Assembly: GCF_002303925.1 (NCBI RefSeq)
Contig: NZ_MRCS01000014.1
Location: forward strand, 1-64,000
Direction: 5' to 3'
Source: Pseudomonas sp. ACN8
GTDB taxonomy: Bacteria; Pseudomonadota; Gammaproteobacteria; Pseudomonadales; Pseudomonadaceae
Length of the DNA stretch: 64,000 nt
Shown here one piece after another: positions 46,419-55,250 of the stretch. The notes below the pieces were generated by a model, which ran no database searches, was not told where the DNA came from, and worked only from the letters and a program-made list of their open reading frames with translations. The position numbers and the translations under genes were made by a program. Position 1 is the stretch's first letter. Each line of letters starts with the position of its first letter.

Positions 46419-47561
46419 TCAGGCTGGCTGAGCGGTACCAAAAGCCCCTTGCCGCGACACCACAATCAACACACCCAAGGCCCCCACCGCCATCAGCAAC
46501 GGCAACGCATGGCCGTTGATCCACTGGCTGCCGGCTCCCGCCAGCAGCGGCCCGATCAGACAACCAATCCCCCACAGCTGTGCAATGTGCGCGTTAGCCC
46601 GCACCAGCGCATCGTCACGATAACGCTCGCCGATCAGGATCAGTGACAAGGTGAACAAGCCGCCGGCACTGGCGCCGAACAGCACCCACAAGGGCCAGAT
46701 CAGCAGTGTGTCGATCAGCAGCGGGATTGCCAGGCTCGACACCAGCAGGACCACCGCACAACCGGTGAACAACGCCCGTCGCGACAAGCGATCGGCCAAC
46801 GCACCGATCGGCAATTGCAGCACCGCATCGCCGACCACCACTGTACTGACCATCGCCAGGGCGATCTCCGTGGTGAAGCCCTGGCGCAGGCAATAGACCG
46901 GCAACAGCGTCAGGATCATCGCCTCGAACGCGGCGAACAGCGACACCGCCCAGGCAATCGCCGGCAAGCCTCGACAGAACGCGAGCAGATCACTGAAGGT
47001 CACGCTGCTGGCTTCACTGCTCGGCGCACCACTGCGGCCCAGCAACAGGAACGGAGCAGCCATCAGCAAACCGACGCCCACCCAAAAACCATAGTCATGC
47101 TCGGTACCGAGGAAGCCCAGCAACACCGGCCCGGCCAGCTGACTCAAGGCGTAGCTGCTGCCATACAGCGCCACCAGCCGCCCGCGCCATTGCTCGACCA
47201 CCAGTTGATTGATCCAGCTTTCACCGATGATGAATACGAGAGTCAGGATCACCCCGATCATCAGCCGCAGCACCAACCAGACCGGATAGCTCGGCAACAG
47301 CGCCAGCAAACCGATCGAAACCGCCCCGGCCCACAGGCACAGGCGCATCAGGTTGGCCGTGCCGAATCGCGCCGCCAGATGACTGGAGATTTTCGCCCCC
47401 AACAGGACGCCGATGGCCGGCATCGCCGCCATCACGCCAATGGCAAACGAGCCGTAGCCCCAACTTTCCAGACGAAACGACACCAGCGGCATGCTGACAC
47501 CCAAGGCCAGGCCGACACTCAGGACAGATGCCAAAACGGCGAAATAAGTCGCCCAACGCAT
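46419..47561 (-). CDS. MFS transporter (YcaD-like)
   Basis: A 380-residue major facilitator with twelve predicted helices. The helix 2-3 loop reads GAKISSHLAARFGTANLMR and the second-half counterpart PIGALADRLSRRALF, matching the MFS GxLaDrxGrR signature. It resembles the YcaD/CsbX-like group; the substrate is unknown. It is convergent with the phospholipase D gene (31 bases between stops) and corresponds in position to PA5311 within the pau region. Confidence 0.87.
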   Translation of the reverse strand: MRWATYFAVLASVLSVGLALGVSMPLVSFRLESWGYGSFAIGVMAAMPAIGVLLGAKISSHLAARFGTANLMRLCLWAGAVSIGLLALLPSYPVWLVLRLMIGVILTLVFIIGESWINQLVVEQWRGRLVALYGSSYALSQLAGPVLLGFLGTEHDYGFWVGVGLLMAAPFLLLGRSGAPSSEASSVTFSDLLAFCRGLPAIAWAVSLFAAFEAMILTLLPVYCLRQGFTTEIALAMVSTVVVGDAVLQLPIGALADRLSRRALFTGCAVVLLVSSLAIPLLIDTLLIWPLWVLFGASAGGLFTLSLILIGERYRDDALVRANAHIAQLWGIGCLIGPLLAGAGSQWINGHALPLLMAVGALGVLIVVSRQGAFGTAQPA

Positions 47562-47609
47562 GTTCCACGCTCCTGTGGATAATCATTGTTTTTACAGACG
47601 GTACAAAAC

Positions 47610-47702
47610 ACTGTGGGAGCGAGCCTGCTCGCGATGACGGAGCAACACTCAACATTTTCGTCGACTGTCACACCGCTATCGCGAGCAGGCTCGCTCCCAC
47701 AA
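47610..47702. repeat. REPIN between pauC and the MFS gene
   Basis: Left arm CTGTGGGAGCGAGCCTGCTC and right arm ending GGCTCGCTCCCACA; matched arms of the GTGGG sub-type. Confidence 0.92.
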
Positions 47703-47720
47703 GGGATCTGTGTCGTTTCA

Positions 47721-47746
47721 GGAGGCCTGCTCTAAAACAGGCCTCC
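47721..47746 (-). terminator. Hairpin after the aldehyde dehydrogenase gene
   Basis: A 9-bp perfect stem GGAGGCCTG / CAGGCCTCC with an 8-base loop, nine bases beyond the stop. There is no T-run on the minus strand, so termination may be weak. Confidence 0.5.
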
Positions 47747-47754
47747 CTTAACGC

Positions 47755-49248
47755 TTACAACTTGATCCAGGTCGCCTTCAGCTCGGTGTACTTGTCGAAC
47801 GCGTGCAGCGACTTGTCGCGGCCGTTGCCGGACTGCTTGAAGCCACCGAACGGGGCGGTCATGTCACCGCCATCGTACTGGTTGACCCACACGCTACCGG
47901 CACGCAATGCGCGGGCGGTGAGGTGAGCCTTGGAGATGTCGGTCGTCCAGACCGCAGCGGCCAGGCCGTACGGTGTGTCGTTGGCGATCGCGATGGCTTC
48001 TTCGGCGCTGTCGAATGCGATGACCGACAGTACCGGGCCGAAGATTTCTTCCTGGGCGATTTTCATCGCGTTGCTCACACCGTCGAAAATCGTCGGCTCA
48101 ACGTAAGTGCCGCCAGTTTCCTGGAGCGTACGCTTGCCACCGGCCACCAGCTTGGCGCCGTCGGCATGACCCGATTCGATGTAAGACAGCACAGTGTTCA
48201 TCTGCTGGGTATCGACCAGCGCGCCAACATTGGTCGCCGGATCCAGCGGGTTGCCCGGCTTCCAGGTTTTCAGCGCTTCGATCACCAACGGCAGGAATTT
48301 GTCCTTGATCGAACGCTCCACCAACAGGCGCGAACCGGCGGTGCAAACCTCGCCCTGGTTGAAGGCGATGGCGCCGGCTGCGGCTTCGGCAGCGTCTTGC
48401 AGGTTCGGTGCATCGGCGAACACGATGTTCGGGCTCTTGCCGCCGGCTTCGAGCCAGACGCGTTTCATGTTCGATTCGCCCGAGTAGATCAGCAGTTGCT
48501 TGGCGATCTTGGTCGAACCGGTGAACACCAGAGTGTCGACATCGTTATGCAGGGCCAGGGCCTTGCCGACGGTGTGGCCATAACCTGGCAGCACGTTCAG
48601 CACGCCTTTCGGAATGCCGGCTTCGACAGCCAGTTCGGCGATGCGGATGGCGGTCAGCGGGGATTTTTCGGACGGTTTGAGGATCACCGAGTTACCGGTG
48701 GACAGCGCAGGACCGAGTTTCCAGCACGCCATCATCAGCGGGAAGTTCCACGGCACGATGGCGCCAACAACACCCACCGGCTCACGGGTCACGAGACCCA
48801 ACTGATCGTGCGGGGTGGCTGCCACTTCGTCATAGATCTTGTCGATGGCTTCGCCGCTCCAGCTCAGGGCTTGCGCCGCGCCGGGAACGTCGATGTACAG
48901 GGAATCGCTGATCGGCTTGCCCATGTCCAGGGTTTCAAGCAGGGCCAGCTCTTCGGCGTGCTGTTTCAGCAGGCCGGCGAAACGGATCATGGTGGATTTG
49001 CGCTTGGTCGGCGCCAGGCGCGACCAGACACCGGAATTGAAAGTGGCGCGAGCGTTTTCCACGGCGCGCTGGGCATCGGCGGCATCACAGCTGGCAATCT
49101 TGCCCAGCAGACGGCCATCGACCGGGCTGATGCACTCGAACGTCTCGCCGGAAACGGCGTCGGTGTATTCGCCATTGATATAGGCGCGGCCTTCGATTTT
49201 CAGGTCGCGGGCACGTTGTTCCCAGTCGGCACGGGTCAGGGTGGTCAT
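47755..49248 (-). CDS. pauC: Aldehyde dehydrogenase of polyamine/guanidinobutyrate breakdown (PauC/KauB-like)
   Basis: A 497-residue NAD(P)+-dependent aldehyde dehydrogenase. Catalytic Glu is in LEAGGKSPN, catalytic Cys in NQGEVCTAGSR (about 303), and the cofactor loop is VFTGSTKIAKQL. It matches PuuC/PauC-type enzymes that oxidise gamma-glutamylaminobutyraldehyde and related aldehydes; P. aeruginosa PA5312 at this locus is called pauC or kauB. Its partner is probably the FAD oxidase at 41463. GGAGG precedes the start, with a near-match to the Crc/Hfq motif (AATAAGAG) next to it. Confidence 0.9.
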   Translation of the reverse strand: MTTLTRADWEQRARDLKIEGRAYINGEYTDAVSGETFECISPVDGRLLGKIASCDAADAQRAVENARATFNSGVWSRLAPTKRKSTMIRFAGLLKQHAEELALLETLDMGKPISDSLYIDVPGAAQALSWSGEAIDKIYDEVAATPHDQLGLVTREPVGVVGAIVPWNFPLMMACWKLGPALSTGNSVILKPSEKSPLTAIRIAELAVEAGIPKGVLNVLPGYGHTVGKALALHNDVDTLVFTGSTKIAKQLLIYSGESNMKRVWLEAGGKSPNIVFADAPNLQDAAEAAAGAIAFNQGEVCTAGSRLLVERSIKDKFLPLVIEALKTWKPGNPLDPATNVGALVDTQQMNTVLSYIESGHADGAKLVAGGKRTLQETGGTYVEPTIFDGVSNAMKIAQEEIFGPVLSVIAFDSAEEAIAIANDTPYGLAAAVWTTDISKAHLTARALRAGSVWVNQYDGGDMTAPFGGFKQSGNGRDKSLHAFDKYTELKATWIKL

Positions 49249-49478
49249 GCGAGTGTCCTCCTCTTATTGAATACGACACCCGCGTTCTTCGCGGGCGCTG
49301 TCAGGAATTCTGCCCGGCCAGCCTGCTGTTCGGCCCAAGGCATCCACCACCCTAAACCAGCCGCACATGAAGTTTCAATATATTTGACATAACGCGGGTA
49401 AACGACCTTGCGATGTTCATTTTAATAAACATAGACTTTGGGTCTGACCAACCACTCGCGCCGTAATCACGGAGGGAT

Positions 49479-49486
49479 AACAACAA
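49479..49486 (+). promoter_or_regulatory. Hfq/Crc CA-motif over a translation start
   Basis: AACAACAA fits the AANAANAA catabolite-repression motif and lies between the GGAGGG box and the ATG of the cupin gene, overlapping its first A. Hfq with Crc binding here would block initiation. Confidence 0.6.
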
Positions 49487-49848
49487 TGAACATCCAGAAC
49501 GTCGTCGACTTCAGCCAGGCTACCACCGCCGCAGAACGCTACCGTCCAGACCCGACCAAAGTGCTCAAGGGCGACCCGGAGCAAGCGGTTTACAACCACT
49601 ACAACAGCCCTTGTGGTCAGTTGAACGCCGGGGTGTGGGAAGGCGCCATCGGCCAGTGGACGGTGAACTTCACCGAACACGAATACTGCGAAATCGTGCA
49701 GGGGGTTTCGGTGCTGCGTGACAGCGACGGCAATGCCAAGACCCTGCGCGCAGGCGACCGCTTCGTGATCCCGGCCGGGTTCAAAGGCACCTGGGAAGTG
49801 CTGGAACCGTGCCGCAAGATCTACGTGGCGTTTGAACAGAAGGCTTAG
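49486..49848 (+). CDS. Cupin-domain (DUF861-type) protein
   Basis: A 120-residue single-domain cupin: WEGAIGQWTVNFTEHEYCEIVQGVSVL (motif 1, EHEYCEI) and AGDRFVIPAGFKGTWEVLEP (motif 2). Close to the (S)-ureidoglycine aminohydrolase-like/DUF861 group common beside amine catabolism genes. The start is fixed by GGAGGGATAACAACA just upstream. It is divergent from pauC. Activity is unknown; the CA-motif at its start predicts carbon catabolite control. Confidence 0.85.
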   Translation: MNIQNVVDFSQATTAAERYRPDPTKVLKGDPEQAVYNHYNSPCGQLNAGVWEGAIGQWTVNFTEHEYCEIVQGVSVLRDSDGNAKTLRAGDRFVIPAGFKGTWEVLEPCRKIYVAFEQKA

Positions 49849-49905
49849 CACTAAAGTGCTGTGACTTGATCAGATTGAAGTGCTATCCGCTTTTTCAAGC
49901 ACAAC

Positions 49906-49940
49906 AAAAAAGGCCCGTATCTCGCGATACGGGCCTTTTT
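49906..49940. terminator. Bidirectional terminator between cupin gene and rpmG
   Basis: An 11-bp stem AGGCCCGTATC / GATACGGGCCT with a TCGC loop, flanked by an A-run and a T-run. It serves the plus-strand cupin gene and the minus-strand rpmB-rpmG operon. Confidence 0.92.
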
Positions 49941-49959
49941 CGTAAGAGGGAAAAATCAA

Positions 49960-50115
49960 TTACTTGATTTTGCCTTCTTTGTAGATCACGTGCTTGCGAA
50001 CAACCGGATCATATTTCTTGATCTCGATTTTGTCCGGGGTAGTACGCTTGTTCTTGTCGGTAGTGTAGAAGTGACCAGTACCGGCGCTCGAAATCAAACG
50101 AATCAATTCACGCAT
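49960..50115 (-). CDS. rpmG: 50S ribosomal protein L33
   Basis: A 51-residue protein, [20 protein letters not shown] through YKEGKIK, a standard L33. The zinc-ribbon cysteines are absent (C-minus form), so it is zinc independent. It lies 11 bases downstream of rpmB, the usual rpmB-rpmG operon. Confidence 0.97.
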   Translation of the reverse strand: MRELIRLISSAGTGHFYTTDKNKRTTPDKIEIKKYDPVVRKHVIYKEGKIK

Positions 50116-50126
50116 GATTAGCTCCC

Positions 50127-50360
50127 TTAAACCTTGCCATCGCGGCGAAGTTCGGCCAGCACGACAGTGATGCCACGCTTGTCGATGATACGCATGCCTT
50201 TGGCAGATACGCGCAGACGCACAAAACGTTTCTCTTCTTCAACCCAGAAGCGGTGATGCTGCAGGTTCGGCAGGAAACGACGACGGGTTTTGTTGTTTGC
50301 GTGGGAAATGTTATTCCCAGTCACCGGACCCTTACCGGTAACTTGACATACTCTAGACAT
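50127..50360 (-). CDS. rpmB: 50S ribosomal protein L28
   Basis: A 77-residue protein starting [28 protein letters not shown], the L28 signature, and ending [10 protein letters not shown]. It has only one N-terminal cysteine, so no zinc ribbon. First gene of the rpmB-rpmG operon; GAGGG precedes the ATG. A hairpin CCAACCC/GGGTTGG lies 25-45 bases upstream in the leader. Confidence 0.97.
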   Translation of the reverse strand: MSRVCQVTGKGPVTGNNISHANNKTRRRFLPNLQHHRFWVEEEKRFVRLRVSAKGMRIIDKRGITVVLAELRRDGKV

Positions 50361-50508
50361 GCCTCAGCCCTCTAAAACCACATGCCCAACCCGGCATGGG
50401 TTGGCCGCTTAATCTCTCAGTCATTTGGCGCCAGGCGCCGCGTTTCTTTAGAGGTCTTACCGGCTACACCTACAGTGAAGGAACCGGGCCCCTAGAAAAG
50501 AGCGCTGC

Positions 50509-50537
50509 TTTATACCAGAAAGACTGGAGAGCAACAA
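50509..50537 (-). promoter_or_regulatory. Sigma-70 promoter of rpmB-rpmG
   Basis: On the minus strand: TTGTTG, 17 bases, TATAAA, followed by a GC-rich stretch. The predicted leader is about 140 bases. The rest of the 50361-50805 gap (rpmB to the peptide-binding protein gene) shows no ORF with coding character, only a short GGCGCC palindrome near 50428. Confidence 0.75.
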
Positions 50538-50805
50538 CATTCAGTGTGCGTTGAATTCACAAAAACCCCGTTTTCCGGGCTCCGAGCGCCTTGGACAAAG
50601 GCTATCGTCGATGGCGACCGCTCGTCGCAGAGAATCGGCCAACCGGCCAAATCAGGATTCTGCTCGCCCGCCTCACAGCAAATTGAGGCGCTATAGTCCC
50701 CTCAAAATGAAAAAGGGGATAGTCATTTGCAAAAGAGCCCACTAGGGTAAGACTTTTCCAGACTGCACTTGCAGATGGGCCTTCGATCTGTAAAGGAAGC
50801 CGACC

Positions 50806-52392
50806 ATGCGCCTCGCTGCCCTACCGCTGTTGCTCGCCCCGCTTCTGCTGAGCCCCCAGACCTTTGCCGCCGCCCTGAGCGTCTGCACCGAGGCCAGCCC
50901 TGAAGGCTTCGACGTGGTGCAGTACAACTCACTGACTACCACCAACGCCTCGGCCGATGTGTTGATGAATAGCCTGGTGGACTTTGACACGGCCAGCGGC
51001 AAAGTGGTCGCCAGCCTCGCCGACAGCTGGGAAGTCAGCCCCGACGGCCTGACCTATGTCTTCAAGCTGCACCCGCAGGTGAAATTCCATCGCACCGAGT
51101 ACTTCACCCCCACGCGCGACCTGAACGCCGAAGACGTGATTTTCAGCTTCGACCGCATGCTCGACCCGGCCAATGCGTGGCACAAAGTCGCCCAGAGCGG
51201 CTTTCCCCATGCGCAATCGATGCAATTGCCTGCACTGATCAAGAAGATCGATGCACTCGATCCGCAGACCGTGCGCTTCACCCTCGACCATCCGGATTCG
51301 ACCTTCCTGGCGACCCTGACCATGGGTTTCGCCTCGATCTATTCAGCCGAATACGCCGACAAACTGATGAAGGCCGGCACACCCGAGAAGCTCAACAGCC
51401 AGCCGATCGGCACCGGGCCGTTCGTGTTCACCCGCTTCCAGAAGGACGCCTCGGTTCGCTACAAAGCCAACCCCGAATACTTTCGCGGTAAACCTTCTGT
51501 AGACCCGCTGATCTTCGCCATCACCCCGGACGCCAATGTGCGCCTGCAGAAATTGCGCCGTAACGAATGCCAGATCGCCCTGTCGCCCAAGCCTCTGGAC
51601 GTACAGGAAGCGCTGAAAGAACCGACGCTGAAAGTCGAAAAGACTGACGCGTTCATGACCGCATTCGTCGGCATCAACAGTCAGCATCCGCCACTGGACA
51701 AGCCTGAAGTCCGCCAGGCCATCAATCTTGCCTTCGACAAGGCCAACTATGTCAAAGCCGTGTTCGAAGACACTGCCGAGGCGGCCAACGGCCCGTATCC
51801 GCCCAACACCTGGAGCTACGCGAAAGGTCTGCCGGGTTACCCTCACGACATCGCCAAGGCCAAAGCCTTGATGGCCAAGGCCGGGTTCAAGGACGGCTTC
51901 CAGACCACCATCTGGACCCGCCCTTCCGGCAGCCTGCTTAACCCCAACCCAAGTCTTGGCGCTCAACTACTGCAGTCTGACCTCGCGGAAATCGGCATTC
52001 AGGCCGAAATCCGCGTGATCGAATGGGGCGAACTGATCCGCCGCGCCAAGGCCGGTGAGCACGACTTGCTATTCATGGGCTGGGCCGGTGACAACGGTGA
52101 CCCGGACAATTTTCTCACGCCGCAGTTTTCCTGCGCTGCGGTCAAGTCCGGCACCAACTTCGCCCGCTATTGCAATCAGGATCTGGACAAACTGATCAGC
52201 GCCGGCAAGACCACCGGCGAGCAAGGTGTGCGCAGCAAGCTCTACGAACAGGCCCAGGCGCAGATCCAGCAGCAGGCGCTATGGCTGCCACTGGCCCACC
52301 CGACGGCCTTCGCGCTGACACGCAAGGATGTCGAGGGGTACTCCGTCAGCCCGTTCGGCCGGCAGGATTATTCCAAGATCAGTATCAAATAA
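50806..52392 (+). CDS. Periplasmic dipeptide/oligopeptide-binding protein (DppA-like)
   Basis: A 528-residue ABC-transporter solute-binding protein of the SBP_bac_5 family. The signal peptide is about 1-22 (LLLSPQTFAAA). Conserved parts: LADSWEVSPDGLTYVFKLHPQVKFH, DVIFSFDRMLDP, PIGTGPFVFTRF and the C-terminal LPLAHPTAFALTRKDVEGY. It resembles DppA/SapA-type dipeptide receptors. No permease or ATPase genes adjoin it, so it must share a transporter encoded elsewhere. AAAGGAAG precedes the ATG. It matches PA5317 by position. Confidence 0.92.
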   Translation: MRLAALPLLLAPLLLSPQTFAAALSVCTEASPEGFDVVQYNSLTTTNASADVLMNSLVDFDTASGKVVASLADSWEVSPDGLTYVFKLHPQVKFHRTEYFTPTRDLNAEDVIFSFDRMLDPANAWHKVAQSGFPHAQSMQLPALIKKIDALDPQTVRFTLDHPDSTFLATLTMGFASIYSAEYADKLMKAGTPEKLNSQPIGTGPFVFTRFQKDASVRYKANPEYFRGKPSVDPLIFAITPDANVRLQKLRRNECQIALSPKPLDVQEALKEPTLKVEKTDAFMTAFVGINSQHPPLDKPEVRQAINLAFDKANYVKAVFEDTAEAANGPYPPNTWSYAKGLPGYPHDIAKAKALMAKAGFKDGFQTTIWTRPSGSLLNPNPSLGAQLLQSDLAEIGIQAEIRVIEWGELIRRAKAGEHDLLFMGWAGDNGDPDNFLTPQFSCAAVKSGTNFARYCNQDLDKLISAGKTTGEQGVRSKLYEQAQAQIQQQALWLPLAHPTAFALTRKDVEGYSVSPFGRQDYSKISIK

Positions 52393-52412
52393 CCCAACCA
52401 CCACACAAAACC

Positions 52413-52514
52413 CTGTAGGAGCGAGCTTGCTCGCGATGGTCGTGAACGATAGCGCGGGTAGCCAGACACCCAGCAGCGTTCTCGGGTTTATCGCGAGCAA
52501 GCTCGCTCCTACAG
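52413..52514. repeat. REPIN between the binding protein gene and radC
   Basis: Left arm CTGTAGGAGCGAGCTTGCTC and right arm ending AAGCTCGCTCCTACAG; a matched GAGCTTGCTC sub-type pair located ten bases from the radC stop. Confidence 0.92.
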
Positions 52515-52524
52515 GGGCCATGCA

Positions 52525-53199
52525 CTACATCCACCCATACTCAGCCATCGACAACGGATCGCCGTCGCCGATGATGAAATGGTCGAGTACCCGCACATCA
52601 ATCAACTCCAACGCCTTTTGCAGGCGCTTGGTCAGCACCCGGTCGGACTGACTGGGGTCGGTATTGCCCGACGGGTGGTTGTGGCAGAGGATCAATGCCG
52701 CTGCGTTGTTGGCCAAGGCGCGCTTGACCACCTCTCGCGGATGAACGCTGGTGTTGTCGATGGAGCCGCGGAACAGCGTCTCGAACGCTAGTACCTGATG
52801 CCTGGAATCGAGAAACAGACAACCAAACACCTCGTGTGGCTCGTGGCGCAGCATCGATTTCAGGTACTCGCGAACCGCGTGCGGATTCTCCAGTGCCGAC
52901 TTTTGGCGCGCACGCTCGGCCAGGTGACGCCTGCTCATTTCTTGCGCAGCCTGCAACTGTGCAAATTTGGCCGGCCCAAGTCCCAGCTGCTTGCTGAATG
53001 TTTCCTGATCGGCCTCAAGCAGCAAACGCAGGCTGCCAAACTGATTCAACAGGTGTCGCGCCAGATCTACTGCACTCCTGCCCACCACGCCCGTGCGTAG
53101 AAAGATCGCCAGTAATTCGGCATCCGAAAGGCTTCCCGCGCCCTGTTCAAGCAACCTCTCCCGCGGCCGCTCCGCCGCCGGCCAATCGCGAATACTCAT
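52525..53199 (-). CDS. radC: RadC (YeeS-type) JAB-domain protein
   Basis: A 224-residue protein. The N-terminal helix-hairpin-helix ([32 protein letters not shown]) precedes a JAB/MPN metalloprotease-like domain with the metal site HVHPREVV-like PREVVKRAL and [15 protein letters not shown]. The historical link to DNA repair has been withdrawn; the function is open. It is divergent from coaBC, as usual in this genus. Confidence 0.93.
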   Translation of the reverse strand: MSIRDWPAAERPRERLLEQGAGSLSDAELLAIFLRTGVVGRSAVDLARHLLNQFGSLRLLLEADQETFSKQLGLGPAKFAQLQAAQEMSRRHLAERARQKSALENPHAVREYLKSMLRHEPHEVFGCLFLDSRHQVLAFETLFRGSIDNTSVHPREVVKRALANNAAALILCHNHPSGNTDPSQSDRVLTKRLQKALELIDVRVLDHFIIGDGDPLSMAEYGWM

Positions 53200-53334
53200 A
53201 ACACCTCCCTGTCTGTGGGCGCCGCTGCTCCGTAGCGGTCGCTGTGATATCGTAGCCCATCTTTTTTGCGGGCGATTTCACTCCTGGGGAGGGGGTATCG
53301 CCATGCAGTCATCAACGAAATGAAAGGCAGGCCT

Positions 53335-54543
53335 ATGCAGCGGCTGTATCGGAAACGCATTGTTCTGGGCGTCGGCGGCGGAATCGCTGCCTACAAGAGC
53401 GCCGACCTGGTTCGCCGCCTGATCGATCAGGGCGCCGAAGTGCGCGTGGTCATGACCCGTGGCGGCGCAGAGTTCATCACCCCGCTGACCATGCAGGCCC
53501 TGTCCGGGCACCCGGTCCACCTGGACCTGCTGGACCCGGCGGCCGAAGCGGCCATGGGCCACATCGAGCTGGCCAAATGGGCTGACCTGGTGCTGATCGC
53601 CCCCGCCACGGCGGACCTGATCGCCCGCCTGGCCCAAGGCATTGCAGACGACTTGCTGACCACGCTGGTATTGGCCACAGACGCCGTCGTTGCTGTTGCC
53701 CCCGCCATGAACCAGGCCATGTGGCGCGACCCGGCCACCCAAGCCAACCTGCAAACCCTCGAAAGCCGCGACATCAAGGCCTTCGGCCCGGCGTCCGGCA
53801 GTCAGGCCTGTGGTGACGTGGGCCTGGGACGCATGCTTGAAGCCACTGATCTGGCCCAGTGCGCCGCCGACTGCTTCCAGCGTCAGGCACTGACCGGTAA
53901 ACATGTGCTGATCACCGCCGGTCCGACCCAGGAAAACATCGATCCGGTGCGCTACATCACCAACCACAGCTCCGGGAAAATGGGTTTTGCCCTGGCCGAA
54001 GCCGCCGTGGAAGCCGGTGCCCGCGTAACCCTGATCACCGGCCCCGTGCACCTGCAGACCCCGGATCGCGTTACCCGCATCGACGTGGTCAGCGCCCGCG
54101 ACATGCTCGCTGCCTGCGAAGCGGCGATCCCTTGCGACCTGTTCATCGCCTCGGCAGCGGTTGCGGACTACCGTCCGGAAGTCGTCGCCCCGCAGAAACT
54201 CAAGAAAGATCCTACGAACGGCGACGGCTTGTTGCTACAGATGGTGCGCAACCCGGACATCCTTGCCACCATCGCCACCCGCCCTGACCGTCCGTTCAGT
54301 GTCGGTTTCGCCGCCGAGACCGAACACCTGCTCGATTACGCTGCACGCAAGTTGAAAGACAAGAACCTCGATCTGATCGTCGCCAACGACGTCGCCAACC
54401 CGAGCATTGGCTTCAACAGCGAAGAAAACGCCTGCAGCGTCATCGATCGCGAGCTTCACGCCACACTTTTCGCCCAGACCAGCAAGAGCAAGATTGCTCG
54501 TCAGCTGATCACCTTTATCGCCGAACGTCTGAACCAGGTTTAA
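53335..54543 (+). CDS. coaBC: Bifunctional CoaBC (PPC synthetase/decarboxylase)
   Basis: A 402-residue enzyme for two steps of coenzyme A synthesis. The N-terminal CoaC flavoprotein domain (1-190) has [18 protein letters not shown], catalytic His in [14 protein letters not shown] context and the APAMNQAMW substrate clamp. The C-terminal CoaB domain has [24 protein letters not shown] and the K-x-K-K of KLKKDP. The start at 53335 ([12 protein letters not shown]) follows AAAGGCAGG; an ATG five codons upstream is possible. Confidence 0.95.
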   Translation: MQRLYRKRIVLGVGGGIAAYKSADLVRRLIDQGAEVRVVMTRGGAEFITPLTMQALSGHPVHLDLLDPAAEAAMGHIELAKWADLVLIAPATADLIARLAQGIADDLLTTLVLATDAVVAVAPAMNQAMWRDPATQANLQTLESRDIKAFGPASGSQACGDVGLGRMLEATDLAQCAADCFQRQALTGKHVLITAGPTQENIDPVRYITNHSSGKMGFALAEAAVEAGARVTLITGPVHLQTPDRVTRIDVVSARDMLAACEAAIPCDLFIASAAVADYRPEVVAPQKLKKDPTNGDGLLLQMVRNPDILATIATRPDRPFSVGFAAETEHLLDYAARKLKDKNLDLIVANDVANPSIGFNSEENACSVIDRELHATLFAQTSKSKIARQLITFIAERLNQV

Positions 54544-54548
54544 TTTAC

Positions 54549-55004
54549 ATGCACGCTTTGCAAGCCAAGATCCTCGACCCCCGCATCGGTACCGAATTCC
54601 CGCTGCCGCAATACGCCACACCGGGCTCCGCCGGCCTCGACCTGCGCGCCATGCTGGAACAGGACACCGTGATCAAGCCGGGTGAAACCGTACTGATCCC
54701 CACCGGCCTGTCGGTCTATATCGGCGACCCGAACCTGGCGGCGCTGATTCTGCCGCGCTCGGGGATGGGCCATAAGCACGGCATCGTGCTGGGCAACCTC
54801 GTGGGACTGATCGACTCCGACTACCAAGGCCCACTGATGGTTTCCTGCTGGAACCGTGGCCAGACCGAGTTCACCATGCCAGTTGGCGAGCGCCTGGCGC
54901 AACTGGTGCTGGTGCCGGTGGTGCAGGCTCACTTTGAGATGGTTGAAGAGTTTGTCGAAACCGAGCGCGGCACTGGCGGTTTTGGTCATACCGGTACCCG
55001 TTGA
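54549..55004 (+). CDS. dut: dUTP diphosphatase
   Basis: A 151-residue trimeric dUTPase with the five motifs: [10 protein letters not shown] (I), [10 protein letters not shown] (II), [10 protein letters not shown] (III), [12 protein letters not shown] (IV) and the C-terminal P-loop-like [11 protein letters not shown] (V). It begins five bases after coaBC, so they are co-transcribed. Confidence 0.97.
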   Translation: MHALQAKILDPRIGTEFPLPQYATPGSAGLDLRAMLEQDTVIKPGETVLIPTGLSVYIGDPNLAALILPRSGMGHKHGIVLGNLVGLIDSDYQGPLMVSCWNRGQTEFTMPVGERLAQLVLVPVVQAHFEMVEEFVETERGTGGFGHTGTR

Positions 55005-55250
55005 TCCGGTCACGCTCTTCTTGTGGCAGGGGGATCTGACTCCCTCACCACAAAATTCAAATTGTCATCTGCAAGGTTTAGCTCCGAAAATCAAGGCATT
55101 GCCCGGCTAAACCCTTGCCGTCACGGGCATCATGGCCCTTTCACAGCACGAACTCTCTGCGGAAAACGCCGTCATACCCTTCAGTTTGAACCTGCTGCCG
55201 AATGAGTCGGCGGCCTGTCCAGCCACTTTCGAGATGGAGCATTTCCACAG

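Noticed and set aside
55005..55250. AlgR binding site upstream of algC
   Set aside because: No exact ACCGTTCGTC-type match was found in this gap, so the link known from P. aeruginosa cannot be supported from sequence here.
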